From positions 1 through 64,000 of the forward strand of contig NZ_LMDM01000011.1 of assembly GCF_001425825.1 (NCBI RefSeq): DNA of 64,000 nucleotides, in the 5' to 3' direction. Made by a program: the position numbers and the translations under genes. The notes below the pieces were generated by a model. It did no database searches. It saw nothing but the letters and a program-made list of their open reading frames with translations, and was not told the origin of the DNA. Below are positions 11,442 through 19,932 of this stretch, piece by piece (position 1 is the first letter of the stretch; the number at the start of each line of letters is the position of its first letter). The DNA is from Rhizobacter sp. Root1238. Lineage in GTDB: Bacteria > Pseudomonadota > Gammaproteobacteria > Burkholderiales > Burkholderiaceae_C.

Positions 11442-11447
11442 ATTATA
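11442..11447 (-). promoter_or_regulatory. Candidate -10 box of alaS
   Basis: A perfect TATAAT on the minus strand, 45 bases upstream of the alaS ATG, giving a leader of about 35-40 bases. A convincing -35 element at the expected spacing is not evident. Confidence 0.5.
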
Positions 11448-11480
11448 GGAAAGGGGGCGTCGGTCGGGCGTTGGTGCGGA

Positions 11481-11727
11481 AAGGCGCGTGGGGGGAGGCT
11501 GTGGCGCGCCGTCGGGGGCGGTCTTCGCCCCTCTCGGGGCGAAGACTTCCCTGCGCTGGCTGGCTTCATGGCCCGTCGCCGAAACTCCCGCCACTCACTT
11601 CGTTCGTTGTGGTCAAACAGTCGGCGACAGTCAGATTACGAAGCGTGCTGCGCACGCGGGCCATGAAGCCAGCCAGCTCCGGCGCCCCCTCCTTATTGGC
11701 GTTCCACAGCCTCCCCCCACGCGCCTT
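11481..11727. repeat. Nested inverted-repeat element between alaS and the MocR gene
   Basis: Two perfect inverted repeats are nested: a 24-bp outer pair (11481-11504 with 11704-11727) and a 21-bp inner pair (11555-11575 with 11657-11677). A 10-bp stem with a 6-base loop (GTCTTCGCCC/GGGCGAAGAC, 11521-11546) lies in the left half, and GTCGCCGA/TCGGCGAC (11575-11582 with 11621-11628) at the centre. Short Pro/Arg-rich ORFs cross it but look spurious. This 400-base gap (11398-11798) otherwise holds only the alaS promoter region and the hairpin after the MocR gene. It looks like a non-autonomous repetitive element that could fold into a long hairpin RNA. Confidence 0.85.
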
Positions 11728-11780
11728 TGTGCCACCGCCCTGACTTGGGGAGGTGACAAGCGAACAAGTGGGGGTTGATC

Positions 11781-11798
11781 CCCGGGTTGTCACCCGGG
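11781..11798 (-). terminator. REP-like hairpin abutting the MocR stop codon
   Basis: On the minus strand CCCGGGT-GACA-ACCCGGG forms a perfect 7-bp stem directly after the TAG stop. The stop codon is itself part of the TAGCCCGG sequence shared with the palindrome at 48649-48709. There is no T-run, so it may act as a 3' stabiliser rather than an intrinsic terminator. Confidence 0.5.
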
Positions 11799-13211
11799 CT
11801 ACGCGGCTTCCTGCAGCCGGATCTGCGCCGCGAGGAAACGATACAGGCGCTCGTCGTCGCTGAAGGCCACGTTGAAGCGCAGCCAGCCGGTCGGCCGCTG
11901 CTCGACCAGGAACAGCTGGCCCGGCCCGAGCATGATGCCGTCGCCCACCGCCTGCTGCGACAGCTCCGCGCCGTCGGGCAGGTCGGGATGGCGTGCCCAC
12001 AGGTACATGCCCGCCTTCGGCTCGCCGAACAGTTCGAACCCCAGACCGGTGAGCCGCTGCGCGACCCGGCCGTGCGCGTCGGCCAGCCGGTCGCGCACCG
12101 ACTTCAGGTGCTTGCGCCAGCGCCCTTCGGTCAGCGCGCCGAAGGCCAGCCGCTCGGTGATGTCAGACGAGGTCAGGCCGGACACCATCTTCAGCTGCGC
12201 CAGGTCGTCCAGCAGGTCGGGCCGCGCGACGACGTAGCCGACCCGGATGTTCGGCGAGATCGTCTTCGAGAAACTGCCGACGTAGACCACGCGGCGCAGC
12301 TGGTCGAGGCTGGCGAGCGACGGCCGCAGTTCCGGGTCCATGTCGGCGCAGATGTCGTTCTCGACCAGGGTCAGGTCGTTCGCCTCGGCCAGCTGCAGCA
12401 GCCGGTAGGCCTGCGCCAGCGGCGTCACCGAGCCGGTCGGGCTTTGCAGCCGCGGCTGCGTGAAGAAGACCTTCGGCCGGTGCTCGGCCAGCAGCGCCTC
12501 CAGCGCCGGCAGGTCGTAGCCGGCCGGCGTGCGCGGCACGCCGATCAGCCGCGCCCCCAGGAAGCGCAGCATGAACATCAGGTTGGGGTACCCAGGATCG
12601 TCCACCAGCACCGGATCGCCCGGCTTCAACAGGCGGCGCGCCACCAGGTCGAGCGCCTGGCTGGAACCCTGGGTCAGCAGCACCTGCTCGGCGCCGACCG
12701 CGATCTGGTGCTCGGCCAGCGATTCGGCCACCAGGATGCGCAGCGCCATGTGGCCGTGCGGCAGCCCGTAGCCGCCCAGTTCGGCGCCATCGGCCGCCAT
12801 CTGGCGCAGGCTGCGCCGCACGCCTTCCTCGAACAGCCAGTCGTGCGGCAGCCAGCCGCAGCCGGGCTTCAGCGGCAGGTTGCGGTTCTCGAAGATCTGC
12901 TTCAGGTACCACTGCGCGTTGAAGCGCAGGTCGGCCACCGGCCTGGGCACCGGGACCGCCGCCGGTGCGTCGGTGGCGCGGCGCTTGACGAAGAAGCCGG
13001 CGTTGGCCCGCGTGGACAGCCAGCCCTGCGCCACCAGCCGGTCGTAGGCCTCGACCACGGTGAACACGCTGACGCCGTGCGACGCCGCGAAGGCCCGGAT
13101 CGACGGCAGCTTGGCACCGGGCTTCAGCGACTGGTCCGCAATCATGCGGCGGAAGCCGTCGACGATCTGGCCGACCAGCGGCATCGGGGAGTTCGGATTC
13201 AGCGTGAACAT
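11799..13211 (-). CDS. MocR/GabR-family transcriptional regulator
   Basis: A 470-residue fusion of a GntR winged-helix DNA-binding domain (about 5-75; LPSIRAFAASHGVSVFTVVEAYDRL) with a fold-type I aminotransferase-like domain (about 100-470). Lys316 in VGSFSKTISP is the predicted PLP-binding lysine and Asp286 in ENDICAD the pyridine-nitrogen partner. Family members sense an amino compound through PLP and control vitamin B6 or GABA/amino-acid catabolism. It is divergent from gabT and the polyamine transport operon, so it is the likely regulator. The ATG at 13211 is preferred over an upstream in-frame TTG. Confidence 0.88.
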   Translation of the reverse strand: MFTLNPNSPMPLVGQIVDGFRRMIADQSLKPGAKLPSIRAFAASHGVSVFTVVEAYDRLVAQGWLSTRANAGFFVKRRATDAPAAVPVPRPVADLRFNAQWYLKQIFENRNLPLKPGCGWLPHDWLFEEGVRRSLRQMAADGAELGGYGLPHGHMALRILVAESLAEHQIAVGAEQVLLTQGSSQALDLVARRLLKPGDPVLVDDPGYPNLMFMLRFLGARLIGVPRTPAGYDLPALEALLAEHRPKVFFTQPRLQSPTGSVTPLAQAYRLLQLAEANDLTLVENDICADMDPELRPSLASLDQLRRVVYVGSFSKTISPNIRVGYVVARPDLLDDLAQLKMVSGLTSSDITERLAFGALTEGRWRKHLKSVRDRLADAHGRVAQRLTGLGFELFGEPKAGMYLWARHPDLPDGAELSQQAVGDGIMLGPGQLFLVEQRPTGWLRFNVAFSDDERLYRFLAAQIRLQEAA

Positions 13212-13273
13212 CGGTGTCAACAGGCCCCAGGCGTTACTACTTCATCGTGCGCGGCGCACCGACTAGGGGCTTG

Positions 13274-13330
13274 CATGTACAGGCACCCGGCCCTGCACAG
13301 TACACCGAATCGCCGCACCGTCTGTACATG
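13274..13330. promoter_or_regulatory. Candidate MocR operator, three spaced GTACA sites
   Basis: Three GTACA cores lie at 13277, 13300 and 13324, 23 and 24 bases apart, in the divergent gap between the MocR gene and gabT. The outer two form a 9-bp inverted pair (CATGTACAG and CTGTACATG). Repeats about two helical turns apart are typical of GabR/PdxR-type operators. The assignment is inference from position and spacing. Confidence 0.5.
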
Positions 13331-13394
13331 GCGGCGCGCGTTCGCGATGCCTACAGTCCGCCGATCGCATTTTCCGCCACCCCGAGGGACTGCC

Positions 13395-14687
13395 ATGCAA
13401 CGCGAAGCCCACCTGACCAATGCCGCCCTGATGGCCCGCCGCCACGCCGCGATCGCCCGCGGCGTCGGGCAGGCGCACCCCATCTTCGTCAGCCGCGGCC
13501 GCAATGCCGAGGTCTGGGACGTCGAAGGCCGGCGCTACATCGACTTCGCCGGCGGCATCGCGGTGCTGAACACCGGCCACGGCCACCCGGAGGTGATCGC
13601 CGCCGTCAAGGCGCAGCTCGACCAGTACACGCACACCTGCTTCCAGGTGCTGGCCTACGAGCCCTACGTCGAGCTGGCCGAGCGGCTGAACGCGCTCGCC
13701 CCCGGTGCGTTCGAGAAGAAATCGCTGTTCCTGACCACCGGCGCCGAGGCGGTCGAGAACGCCGTCAAGATCGCGCGCTCGTTCACCCGCCGCCCGGGCG
13801 TCATCGCCTTCACCGGCGGCTACCACGGCCGCACCATGCTGACGCTCGGCCTGACCGGCAAGGTCGCGCCCTACAAGACCGGCTTCGGGCCGTTCCCGGG
13901 CGAGACCTTCCACGCGCTGTTCCCGAATGCGCTGCACGGCATCAGCGTCGACGACGCGCTGCAATCGATCGAGACGATCTTCAAGAACGACATCGAGCCC
14001 GAGCGGGTGGCCGCCTTCATCGTCGAGCCGGTGCAGGGCGAAGGCGGCTTCCACGTCGCCCCCCACGATTTCATCACCCGGCTGAAGGCGCTGGCCGAGC
14101 GCCACGGCATCCTGCTGATCGCCGACGAGGTGCAGACCGGCGCCGGCCGCACCGGCACCTGGTTCGCGAGCGAGCAGTGGCCGGTGGCACCCGACCTGAT
14201 CACCACCGCCAAGTCGATGGCCGGCGGCTTCCCGATCGCCGGCGTGGTCGGCCGCGCCGACGTGATGGACGCACCCGGCCCTGGCGGCCTGGGCGGCACC
14301 TATGCCGGCTCGCCCATCGGATGCGCCGCGGCGCTGGCAGTGCTGAAGGTGTTCGACGACGAGCAGCTGCTGCAGCGCAGCCGGCGGCTGGGCGAGCGGC
14401 TGACGGCCGGCCTCACGCGCATCGCGCAGCAGGTGCCGCAGGTGCGCGACGTGCGCGGGCTGGGGGCGATGGTGGCGATCGAGCTCTTCGACGACGGCGA
14501 CCTCGCGAAGCCGGCCGCCGAGCTGACCCGCCGGGTGGTCGCCGAGGCGGCCCGGCGCGGGCTCATACTGCTGTCCTGCGGCACCCATGGCAACGTGATC
14601 CGCGTGCTGGTGCCGCTGACGGCCGAGGACGCGCTGGTCGACGAAGGCCTGCAGCTGCTGGCCGACAGTTTCGCCGCTTTGCGTTGA
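13395..14687 (+). CDS. gabT: 4-aminobutyrate aminotransferase
   Basis: A class III PLP-dependent transaminase of 430 residues that converts GABA plus 2-oxoglutarate to succinic semialdehyde plus glutamate. Visible motifs are TTGAEAVENAVKIAR (114-128), GGYHGRT (141-147), IVEPVQGEGG (209-218), Asp244 in ADEVQTG and the Schiff-base Lys273 in TTAKSMAGGFP. Length and motif order are standard for GabT. The ATG at 13395 follows a GAGGG sequence; a longer upstream reading is not credible. It is the first gene of an operon with the ABC transporter, the ureohydrolase and gabD. Confidence 0.93.
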   Translation: MQREAHLTNAALMARRHAAIARGVGQAHPIFVSRGRNAEVWDVEGRRYIDFAGGIAVLNTGHGHPEVIAAVKAQLDQYTHTCFQVLAYEPYVELAERLNALAPGAFEKKSLFLTTGAEAVENAVKIARSFTRRPGVIAFTGGYHGRTMLTLGLTGKVAPYKTGFGPFPGETFHALFPNALHGISVDDALQSIETIFKNDIEPERVAAFIVEPVQGEGGFHVAPHDFITRLKALAERHGILLIADEVQTGAGRTGTWFASEQWPVAPDLITTAKSMAGGFPIAGVVGRADVMDAPGPGGLGGTYAGSPIGCAAALAVLKVFDDEQLLQRSRRLGERLTAGLTRIAQQVPQVRDVRGLGAMVAIELFDDGDLAKPAAELTRRVVAEAARRGLILLSCGTHGNVIRVLVPLTAEDALVDEGLQLLADSFAALR

Positions 14688-14698
14688 ACGAGGTGCGC

Positions 14699-15862
14699 AT
14701 GCCCGTGTTGTCCGAGCCCTCCCCCGCCCCGGCATCCCGGCCGGCGGCCGCCGTGCAGGGCGCGCCGGCCGAGCCGCTGGTGCGCTTTCGCGGCGTGCAG
14801 AAGACGTACGACGGCAGCCACCTGGTGGTGCGCCAGCTCGACCTGGACATCCGCCGCGGCGAGTTCCTGACGCTGCTCGGGCCGTCCGGCTCGGGCAAGA
14901 CGACGACGCTGATGATGCTGGCCGGCTTCGAGTCGCCGACCGCCGGCGACATCCTGCTGGACGGCAAGCCGATCACGCGCACGCCGCCGCACAAGCGGCA
15001 CTTCGGCATGGTGTTCCAGAACTACGCGCTGTTCCCGCACCTGACGGTCGGGCAGAACGTGGCCTATCCGCTGACGGTGCGCGGGCTGTCGCGCGACGAG
15101 CAGGCGCGCCGGGTCGCGAAGGCGCTGGACATGGTGCGGCTGAACGGCCTGGCCGACCGCGCCCCGGCGCAGCTCTCGGGCGGCCAGCAGCAGCGCGTCG
15201 CGCTGGCGCGGGCGCTGGTGTTCGAACCGCAGCTGGTGCTGATGGACGAGCCGCTGGGCGCGCTCGACAAGCAGCTGCGCGAGCACATGCAGATCGAGCT
15301 GAAGGAACTGCACCGCCAGCTCGGCATCACCTTCGTCTACGTGACCCACGACCAGGGCGAGGCGCTGACGATGAGCGACCGCGTGGCCGTCTTCAACGAC
15401 GGCGAGGTGCAGATGCTGGCACCGGTCGAGGCCATGTACGAGGCGCCCGCGAACCGCTTCGTGGCCGGCTTCATCGGCGACAGCACCGTGGTCCGGGGCA
15501 CCGTGCGGGCGGCCCCCGTCGACGCCGGCGGCGACCGCTGCGGCATGGTGCTGACCGACGGACGGGTGCTGACCGGCGTCAACGTCAACGACGCAGCGGT
15601 CGGCGCCGCGGTCGAGGCCTGCATCCGCCCGGAGCGCATCCTGCTGCACACGGCCGCACCGGCCGAGCGCGGCAACCTGCTGCAGGCGCGCATCGCCAGC
15701 GTCATCTACTACGGCGACCACTTGCGGCTGCTGTGCACGCTCGGCGAGGGCCAGGCCGCGGCGACGGTGAAGCTGCCGCTGTCCGGCGGCACGGCGCCGC
15801 AGGCCGGCGACGCCGCCTGGCTGGAGCTGCCGCCCGAGCACACCCGGATCTACACCGCCTGA
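14699..15862 (+). CDS. Spermidine/putrescine-type ABC transporter ATP-binding protein
   Basis: A 387-residue PotA-like ATPase. Walker A is GPSGSGKTTT (61-70), followed by the Q-loop VFQNYALFPHL, the signature LSGGQQQR and Walker B LVLMDEPLGALD, then a C-terminal TOBE-like regulatory domain (about 285-387). It powers the importer formed by the next three genes. The ATG at 14699 lies 11 bases after the gabT stop and is preceded by GAGGT. The Ala/Pro-rich first 25 residues are a non-conserved extension. Confidence 0.92.
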   Translation: MPVLSEPSPAPASRPAAAVQGAPAEPLVRFRGVQKTYDGSHLVVRQLDLDIRRGEFLTLLGPSGSGKTTTLMMLAGFESPTAGDILLDGKPITRTPPHKRHFGMVFQNYALFPHLTVGQNVAYPLTVRGLSRDEQARRVAKALDMVRLNGLADRAPAQLSGGQQQRVALARALVFEPQLVLMDEPLGALDKQLREHMQIELKELHRQLGITFVYVTHDQGEALTMSDRVAVFNDGEVQMLAPVEAMYEAPANRFVAGFIGDSTVVRGTVRAAPVDAGGDRCGMVLTDGRVLTGVNVNDAAVGAAVEACIRPERILLHTAAPAERGNLLQARIASVIYYGDHLRLLCTLGEGQAAATVKLPLSGGTAPQAGDAAWLELPPEHTRIYTA

Positions 15863-15900
15863 TTCCCTTCCCACCTCCCCACCCCCAGAGGACCCACGTC

Positions 15901-16926
15901 ATGAAGAAGAGCATCCTGAGCATCGCGCTGGCCACCAGCCTGGCGCTGCCCGCCTTCGCGCAGCAGATCACCGTCGTCAACTTCGGCCGCGCGAACGCGA
16001 ATGCGCAGAAGAAGGCCTACTACGAGCCCTTCGAGAAGACCGGCACCAAGGTCGTGCCGGTCGAATACAACGGCGAGCAGGCCAAGATCAAGGCCATGGT
16101 CGAGACGAAGAAGGTGAGCTGGGACGTGGTCGAGGTCGAATCGCCCGACGTGGCGCGCGGCTGCGACGAGGGGCTGTTCGAGAAGCTCGACTACAGCAAG
16201 CTGGGCGGCAAGGCCGACCTGCTGCCGGCGGCCGTCAGCGAGTGCGGCATCGGCATCTTCGTCTGGTCCACGGTGATGGCCTACAACGGCGACAAGCTGA
16301 AGGGCACGCCCACCAGCTGGGCCGATTTCTGGGACCTGAAGAAATTCCCGGGCAAGCGCGGCATGCGCAAGGGGGCGCGCTACAACCTCGAGTTCGCGCT
16401 GATGGCCGACGGCGTCAAGTCGGCCGACGTGTACAAGGTGCTGGCCACCAAGGACGGCGCCGAGCGTGCCTTCAAGAAGCTGACCGAGCTGAAGCCGAGC
16501 ATCCAGTGGTGGGAAGCCGGCGCGCAGCCGCCGCAGTTCCTGGTGGCCGGCGACGTGGCGCTGACGACGGTCTACAACGGCCGCATCGACGCCGCCAACC
16601 GCGAAGGCAAGAACCTGAAGATCACCTGGACCGGCGGCATCTACGACCTGGACTACTGGGTGGTCCCGAAGGGCACGCCGAACAAGGACGCGGCGATGAA
16701 GTTCATCGCCTTCGCGAGCACGCCGCAGGCGCAGGCCGAGTACGCGAAGAACATCGCCTACGGCCCGACCAACACCAAGGCCCTCGCGCAGCTGGATGCC
16801 AAGGTGCTGGGCAACCTGCCGACTGCGCCGGCGAACTCGAAGGACGCGCTGCAGTTCAACCTGAAGTTCTGGGCCGACCAGGGCGAGGAACTGGAGAAGC
16901 GCTTCGCCTCGTGGGCGGCCCAGTGA
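15901..16926 (+). CDS. Periplasmic polyamine-type substrate-binding protein
   Basis: A 341-residue PotD/PotF-family binding protein with a Sec signal peptide (KKSILSIALATSLALPAFA, cleavage near residue 21). The body has the family pattern VNFGRANANAQKKAYYEPFEK, with VVEVESPDVARGCDEGLFEKL and QPPQFLVAGDVALTTVYNGR. The ATG at 15901 gives the signal peptide; the longer upstream frame overlaps the ATPase gene. Ligand is inferred from context to be a polyamine, GABA-related or guanidino compound. Its TGA overlaps the GTG start of the next gene. Confidence 0.9.
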   Translation: MKKSILSIALATSLALPAFAQQITVVNFGRANANAQKKAYYEPFEKTGTKVVPVEYNGEQAKIKAMVETKKVSWDVVEVESPDVARGCDEGLFEKLDYSKLGGKADLLPAAVSECGIGIFVWSTVMAYNGDKLKGTPTSWADFWDLKKFPGKRGMRKGARYNLEFALMADGVKSADVYKVLATKDGAERAFKKLTELKPSIQWWEAGAQPPQFLVAGDVALTTVYNGRIDAANREGKNLKITWTGGIYDLDYWVVPKGTPNKDAAMKFIAFASTPQAQAEYAKNIAYGPTNTKALAQLDAKVLGNLPTAPANSKDALQFNLKFWADQGEELEKRFASWAAQ

Positions 16927-18146
16927 CGACCAGCGCGCTGGGACGGCAACTGGCGCGCGCCGACCGGCGGCGCAAGCTGCGGGCGTTCTCGCTCACCCTG
17001 CCGCTGCTGGCGTTCCTGGTGCTGACCTTCCTGGTGCCGATCGCCGCGCTGCTCAAGCGCGCGGTCGAGAACCCGGAGGTCGCGACCGCCCTGCCGCGCA
17101 CCGTGGCGGCCCTGGCCGGCTGGGACCGCCAGGGCGTGCCGGCCCCCGAAGCCTTCGCCGCGCTGCTGGCCGACCTCGGCAGCCTGCCCGACAGCGCCGA
17201 CGCCGGGGCCGTGGCCCGGCGGCTGAACACCGACGCCGCCGGCGCCCGCTCGCTGCTGATGGGCACCTACCGCGCCCTGCCGCTGGACGGTGCGACCGAT
17301 GCCGCCGCGGCCCGGGCCCGCCTGCTCGCGCTGGACGAACGCTGGGCCGAGCCGCGCTACTGGCAGGCGATCGCGAAGAACGGCTCGCGCTGGACGCCCG
17401 ACTACCTGCTGGCCGCCGTCGACCTGCGCCGCGACGCCGCCGGCCAGGTCGAGCGCGTGCCCGAGGACCAGCGCGCCTTCGCCCGCATCCTGGGCCGCAC
17501 CTTCGCGATCAGCGCCGTCGTCACGCTGTGCTGCCTGCTGCTGGGCTATCCGCTCGCCTGGTGGCTGTCGACGCTGCCGGCGCGCCGCGCCAACGTGCTG
17601 ATGATCCTGGTGCTGGTGCCGTTCTGGACCTCGATCCTGGTGCGCGTGGCCGCCTGGATCGTGCTGCTGCAGTCGCAGGGCCTGGTGAACCGCAGCCTGA
17701 TGGGCCTGGGCCTGGTCGACGAGCCGCTGCCGCTGCTGTTCAATCGCCTGGGCGTCGTCATCGCGATGACCCACATCCTGCTGCCCTTCATGATCCTGCC
17801 GCTGTACAGCGTGATGAAGAGCGTACCCGCCACCTATGTGCGCGCCGCGGTGTCGCTGGGCAGCCCGCCGCTGGCCGCCTTCTTCCGCGTCTACGTGCCG
17901 CAGACCTTCCCCGGCGTCGGCGCCGGCGCGCTGCTGGTGTTCATCCTGTCGATCGGCTACTACGTGACGCCGGCCCTGCTGGGCGGTGCCGACGACCAGA
18001 TGCTGAGCTACTACATCGCCCAGTACACCAACGTGAACATCAACTGGGGCATGGCCTGCGGGCTGGGGGCTTTGCTGCTGTCGGCAACGCTGGTTCTGTA
18101 TGCCGTGTACCGTCGCATCGTCAAATCGGAATTGAGCCTGGGATGA
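16923..18146 (+). CDS. ABC transporter permease, PotB-like, with enlarged first loop
   Basis: A 407-residue inner-membrane permease. After the first TM (about 24-46) comes a soluble insertion of roughly 130 residues (about 50-180) before the five remaining helices; ordinary PotB is near 285 residues. The coupling-helix region PATYVRAAVSLGSPP (about 300-315) is the EAA loop that contacts the ATPase. The GTG start at 16923 overlaps the stop of the binding-protein gene (GTGA). Similar large loops occur in some proteobacterial polyamine-family permeases; its role here is unknown. Confidence 0.9.
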   Translation: MTTSALGRQLARADRRRKLRAFSLTLPLLAFLVLTFLVPIAALLKRAVENPEVATALPRTVAALAGWDRQGVPAPEAFAALLADLGSLPDSADAGAVARRLNTDAAGARSLLMGTYRALPLDGATDAAAARARLLALDERWAEPRYWQAIAKNGSRWTPDYLLAAVDLRRDAAGQVERVPEDQRAFARILGRTFAISAVVTLCCLLLGYPLAWWLSTLPARRANVLMILVLVPFWTSILVRVAAWIVLLQSQGLVNRSLMGLGLVDEPLPLLFNRLGVVIAMTHILLPFMILPLYSVMKSVPATYVRAAVSLGSPPLAAFFRVYVPQTFPGVGAGALLVFILSIGYYVTPALLGGADDQMLSYYIAQYTNVNINWGMACGLGALLLSATLVLYAVYRRIVKSELSLG

Positions 18147-18964
18147 AGCTCGCCCTGCCTGTGTTCCCCGCCTACGCCACGCCGCTCGACAAGGCCGGCT
18201 GGTGGGCCGTGCGCCTCGCCTGCGTCGGCGTGCTGGCCTTCCTGCTGTTGCCGATCCTGGTGATCATGCCGCTGTCGTTCAGCGACAGCTCCTTCCTCGC
18301 CTATCCGATCCCCGGCTGGTCGCTGAAGTGGTACCAGAACCTGTTCACCTCGCCCGAATGGGCACGCGCCGCGAAGAACAGCTTCATCGTCGCGCCGGCC
18401 GCGACGCTGATCGCCACCGTGCTGGGCACGCTGGCGGCGGTCGGCCTCGCACGCACCGACTTCCCGTTCAAGGGCCTGCTGATGAGCCTGCTGATCGCGC
18501 CGATGGTGGTGCCGATCGTCGTGGTCGGCGTCAGCACCTACCTGTTCTTCGCCAACGCCGGGCTGGCCGACAGCTACACCGCGCTGATCATCGTGCATGC
18601 CGCGCTCGGCGCGCCCTTCGTGCTGACCACCGTGCTGGCCACGCTGCAGGGCTTCAACAACAACCTGGTGCGCGCCAGCCTGAGCCTGGGCGAGAGCCCG
18701 CTGCGCACCTTCTTCCGCATCACGCTGCCGGTGATCGCGCCGGGCGTGATCTCCGGGGCCCTGTTCGCCTTCGCGACCTCGTTCGACGAGGTCGTGGTGA
18801 CGCTGTTCCTCGCCGGCCCGGAACAGGTGACGCTGCCACGCCAGATGTTCACCGGCATCCGCGAGAACATCACGCCGACGATCGCCGCGGTGGCGACGCT
18901 GCTGATCCTCTTCACCACCGGCCTGCTGCTCGCGCTGGAGTGGCTGCGGGGGCGCAAGCGATGA
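18143..18964 (+). CDS. ABC transporter permease, PotC-like
   Basis: A 273-residue permease with six predicted helices and the EAA loop LVRASLSLGESPLRTFFRI (about 176-194). It pairs with the preceding permease to form the membrane channel of the importer. The ATG at 18143 overlaps the previous stop (ATGA) and its own stop overlaps the start of the ureohydrolase gene (ATGA), so the unit is translationally coupled. Confidence 0.92.
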   Translation: MKLALPVFPAYATPLDKAGWWAVRLACVGVLAFLLLPILVIMPLSFSDSSFLAYPIPGWSLKWYQNLFTSPEWARAAKNSFIVAPAATLIATVLGTLAAVGLARTDFPFKGLLMSLLIAPMVVPIVVVGVSTYLFFANAGLADSYTALIIVHAALGAPFVLTTVLATLQGFNNNLVRASLSLGESPLRTFFRITLPVIAPGVISGALFAFATSFDEVVVTLFLAGPEQVTLPRQMFTGIRENITPTIAAVATLLILFTTGLLLALEWLRGRKR

Positions 18965-19911
18965 AGGACCTGAACCAGCCGCTGGGCGGCAACGCGATGC
19001 CGCGCTTCGCCGGTCTCGCGACGATGATGCGGCTGCCGGCGGCCGGCTCGGCCCAGGGCCTGGACGCGGCCTTCATCGGCGTGCCGCTGGACATCGGCAC
19101 CTCGAACCGCGCCGGCGCCCGCTTCGGGCCGCGGCAGATCCGCGCCGAATCGGCCCTGCTGCGGCCGTACAACATGGCGACCGGGGCCGCGCCCTTCGAT
19201 GCGCTGCAGGTGGCCGACCTCGGCGACGTGCCGGTCAACACCTACTCGCTGGACAAATCCCTGCCGCTGATCACCGCGTTCTACGACGAGGTGCTGGCCG
19301 CCGGCTGCAAGCCGCTGACGCTGGGCGGCGACCACACCATCGCGCTGCCGATCCTGCGCGCGGTCGCGCGCCGGCACGGACCGGTCGCGCTGGTGCACGT
19401 CGACGCGCATGCCGACGTCAACGACGAGATGTTCGGCGAGCGCGTCGCCCACGGCACGCCGTTCCGCCGGGCGGTGGAAGAAGGCCTGCTGCAATGCGAC
19501 AAGGTCTGGCAGATCGGCCTGCGCGGCACCGGCTATGCGGCCGACGATTTCGACTGGCCGCGCGCCCAGGGCTTCACCGTCGTGCAGGCGCACGAGGTCT
19601 GGTACCGCTCGCTCGCGCCGTTGATGGCCGAGGTGCGCGAACGCATCGGGCCGGCACAGCCGGTCTACATCAGCTTCGACATCGACGGCATCGACCCGTC
19701 GTTTGCCGGCGGCACCGGCACGCCCGAGGTCGGCGGCCTGAGCGTGCCGCAGGCGCTGGAGATCATCCGCGGCTGCCACGGGCTGAACGTGATCGGCGGC
19801 GACTTGGTCGAAGTCGCGCCACCGTACGACCCGTCCGGCAACACCGCATTGCTGGGCGCCAACCTCTTGTATGAAATGCTGTGCGTGCTGCCCGGTGTGC
19901 CGCGCCGTTGA
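18961..19911 (+). CDS. gbuA: Guanidinobutyrase/agmatinase-family ureohydrolase
   Basis: A 316-residue manganese ureohydrolase. Metal ligands lie in GGDHT (about 121-125), HVDAHADVND (about 145-154) and SFDIDGIDPS (about 238-247). The N-terminus (NQPLGGNAMPRFAG, RLP) and MATGAAPFDALQVADLGDV closely follow Pseudomonas 4-guanidinobutyrase rather than E. coli agmatinase. That enzyme hydrolyses 4-guanidinobutyrate to GABA and urea, which fits gabT and gabD in the same operon. Agmatinase (giving putrescine) or guanidinopropionase activity cannot be excluded by eye. Confidence 0.85.
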   Translation: MKDLNQPLGGNAMPRFAGLATMMRLPAAGSAQGLDAAFIGVPLDIGTSNRAGARFGPRQIRAESALLRPYNMATGAAPFDALQVADLGDVPVNTYSLDKSLPLITAFYDEVLAAGCKPLTLGGDHTIALPILRAVARRHGPVALVHVDAHADVNDEMFGERVAHGTPFRRAVEEGLLQCDKVWQIGLRGTGYAADDFDWPRAQGFTVVQAHEVWYRSLAPLMAEVRERIGPAQPVYISFDIDGIDPSFAGGTGTPEVGGLSVPQALEIIRGCHGLNVIGGDLVEVAPPYDPSGNTALLGANLLYEMLCVLPGVPRR

Positions 19912-19932
19912 ACCGATGAAGGGACTGAGACG

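Noticed and set aside
18961-19911. Annotation as classical agmatinase (speB)
   Set aside because: The sequence follows the guanidinobutyrase pattern more closely and the operon context (gabT, gabD) favours GABA as the product; agmatinase remains a listed alternative.
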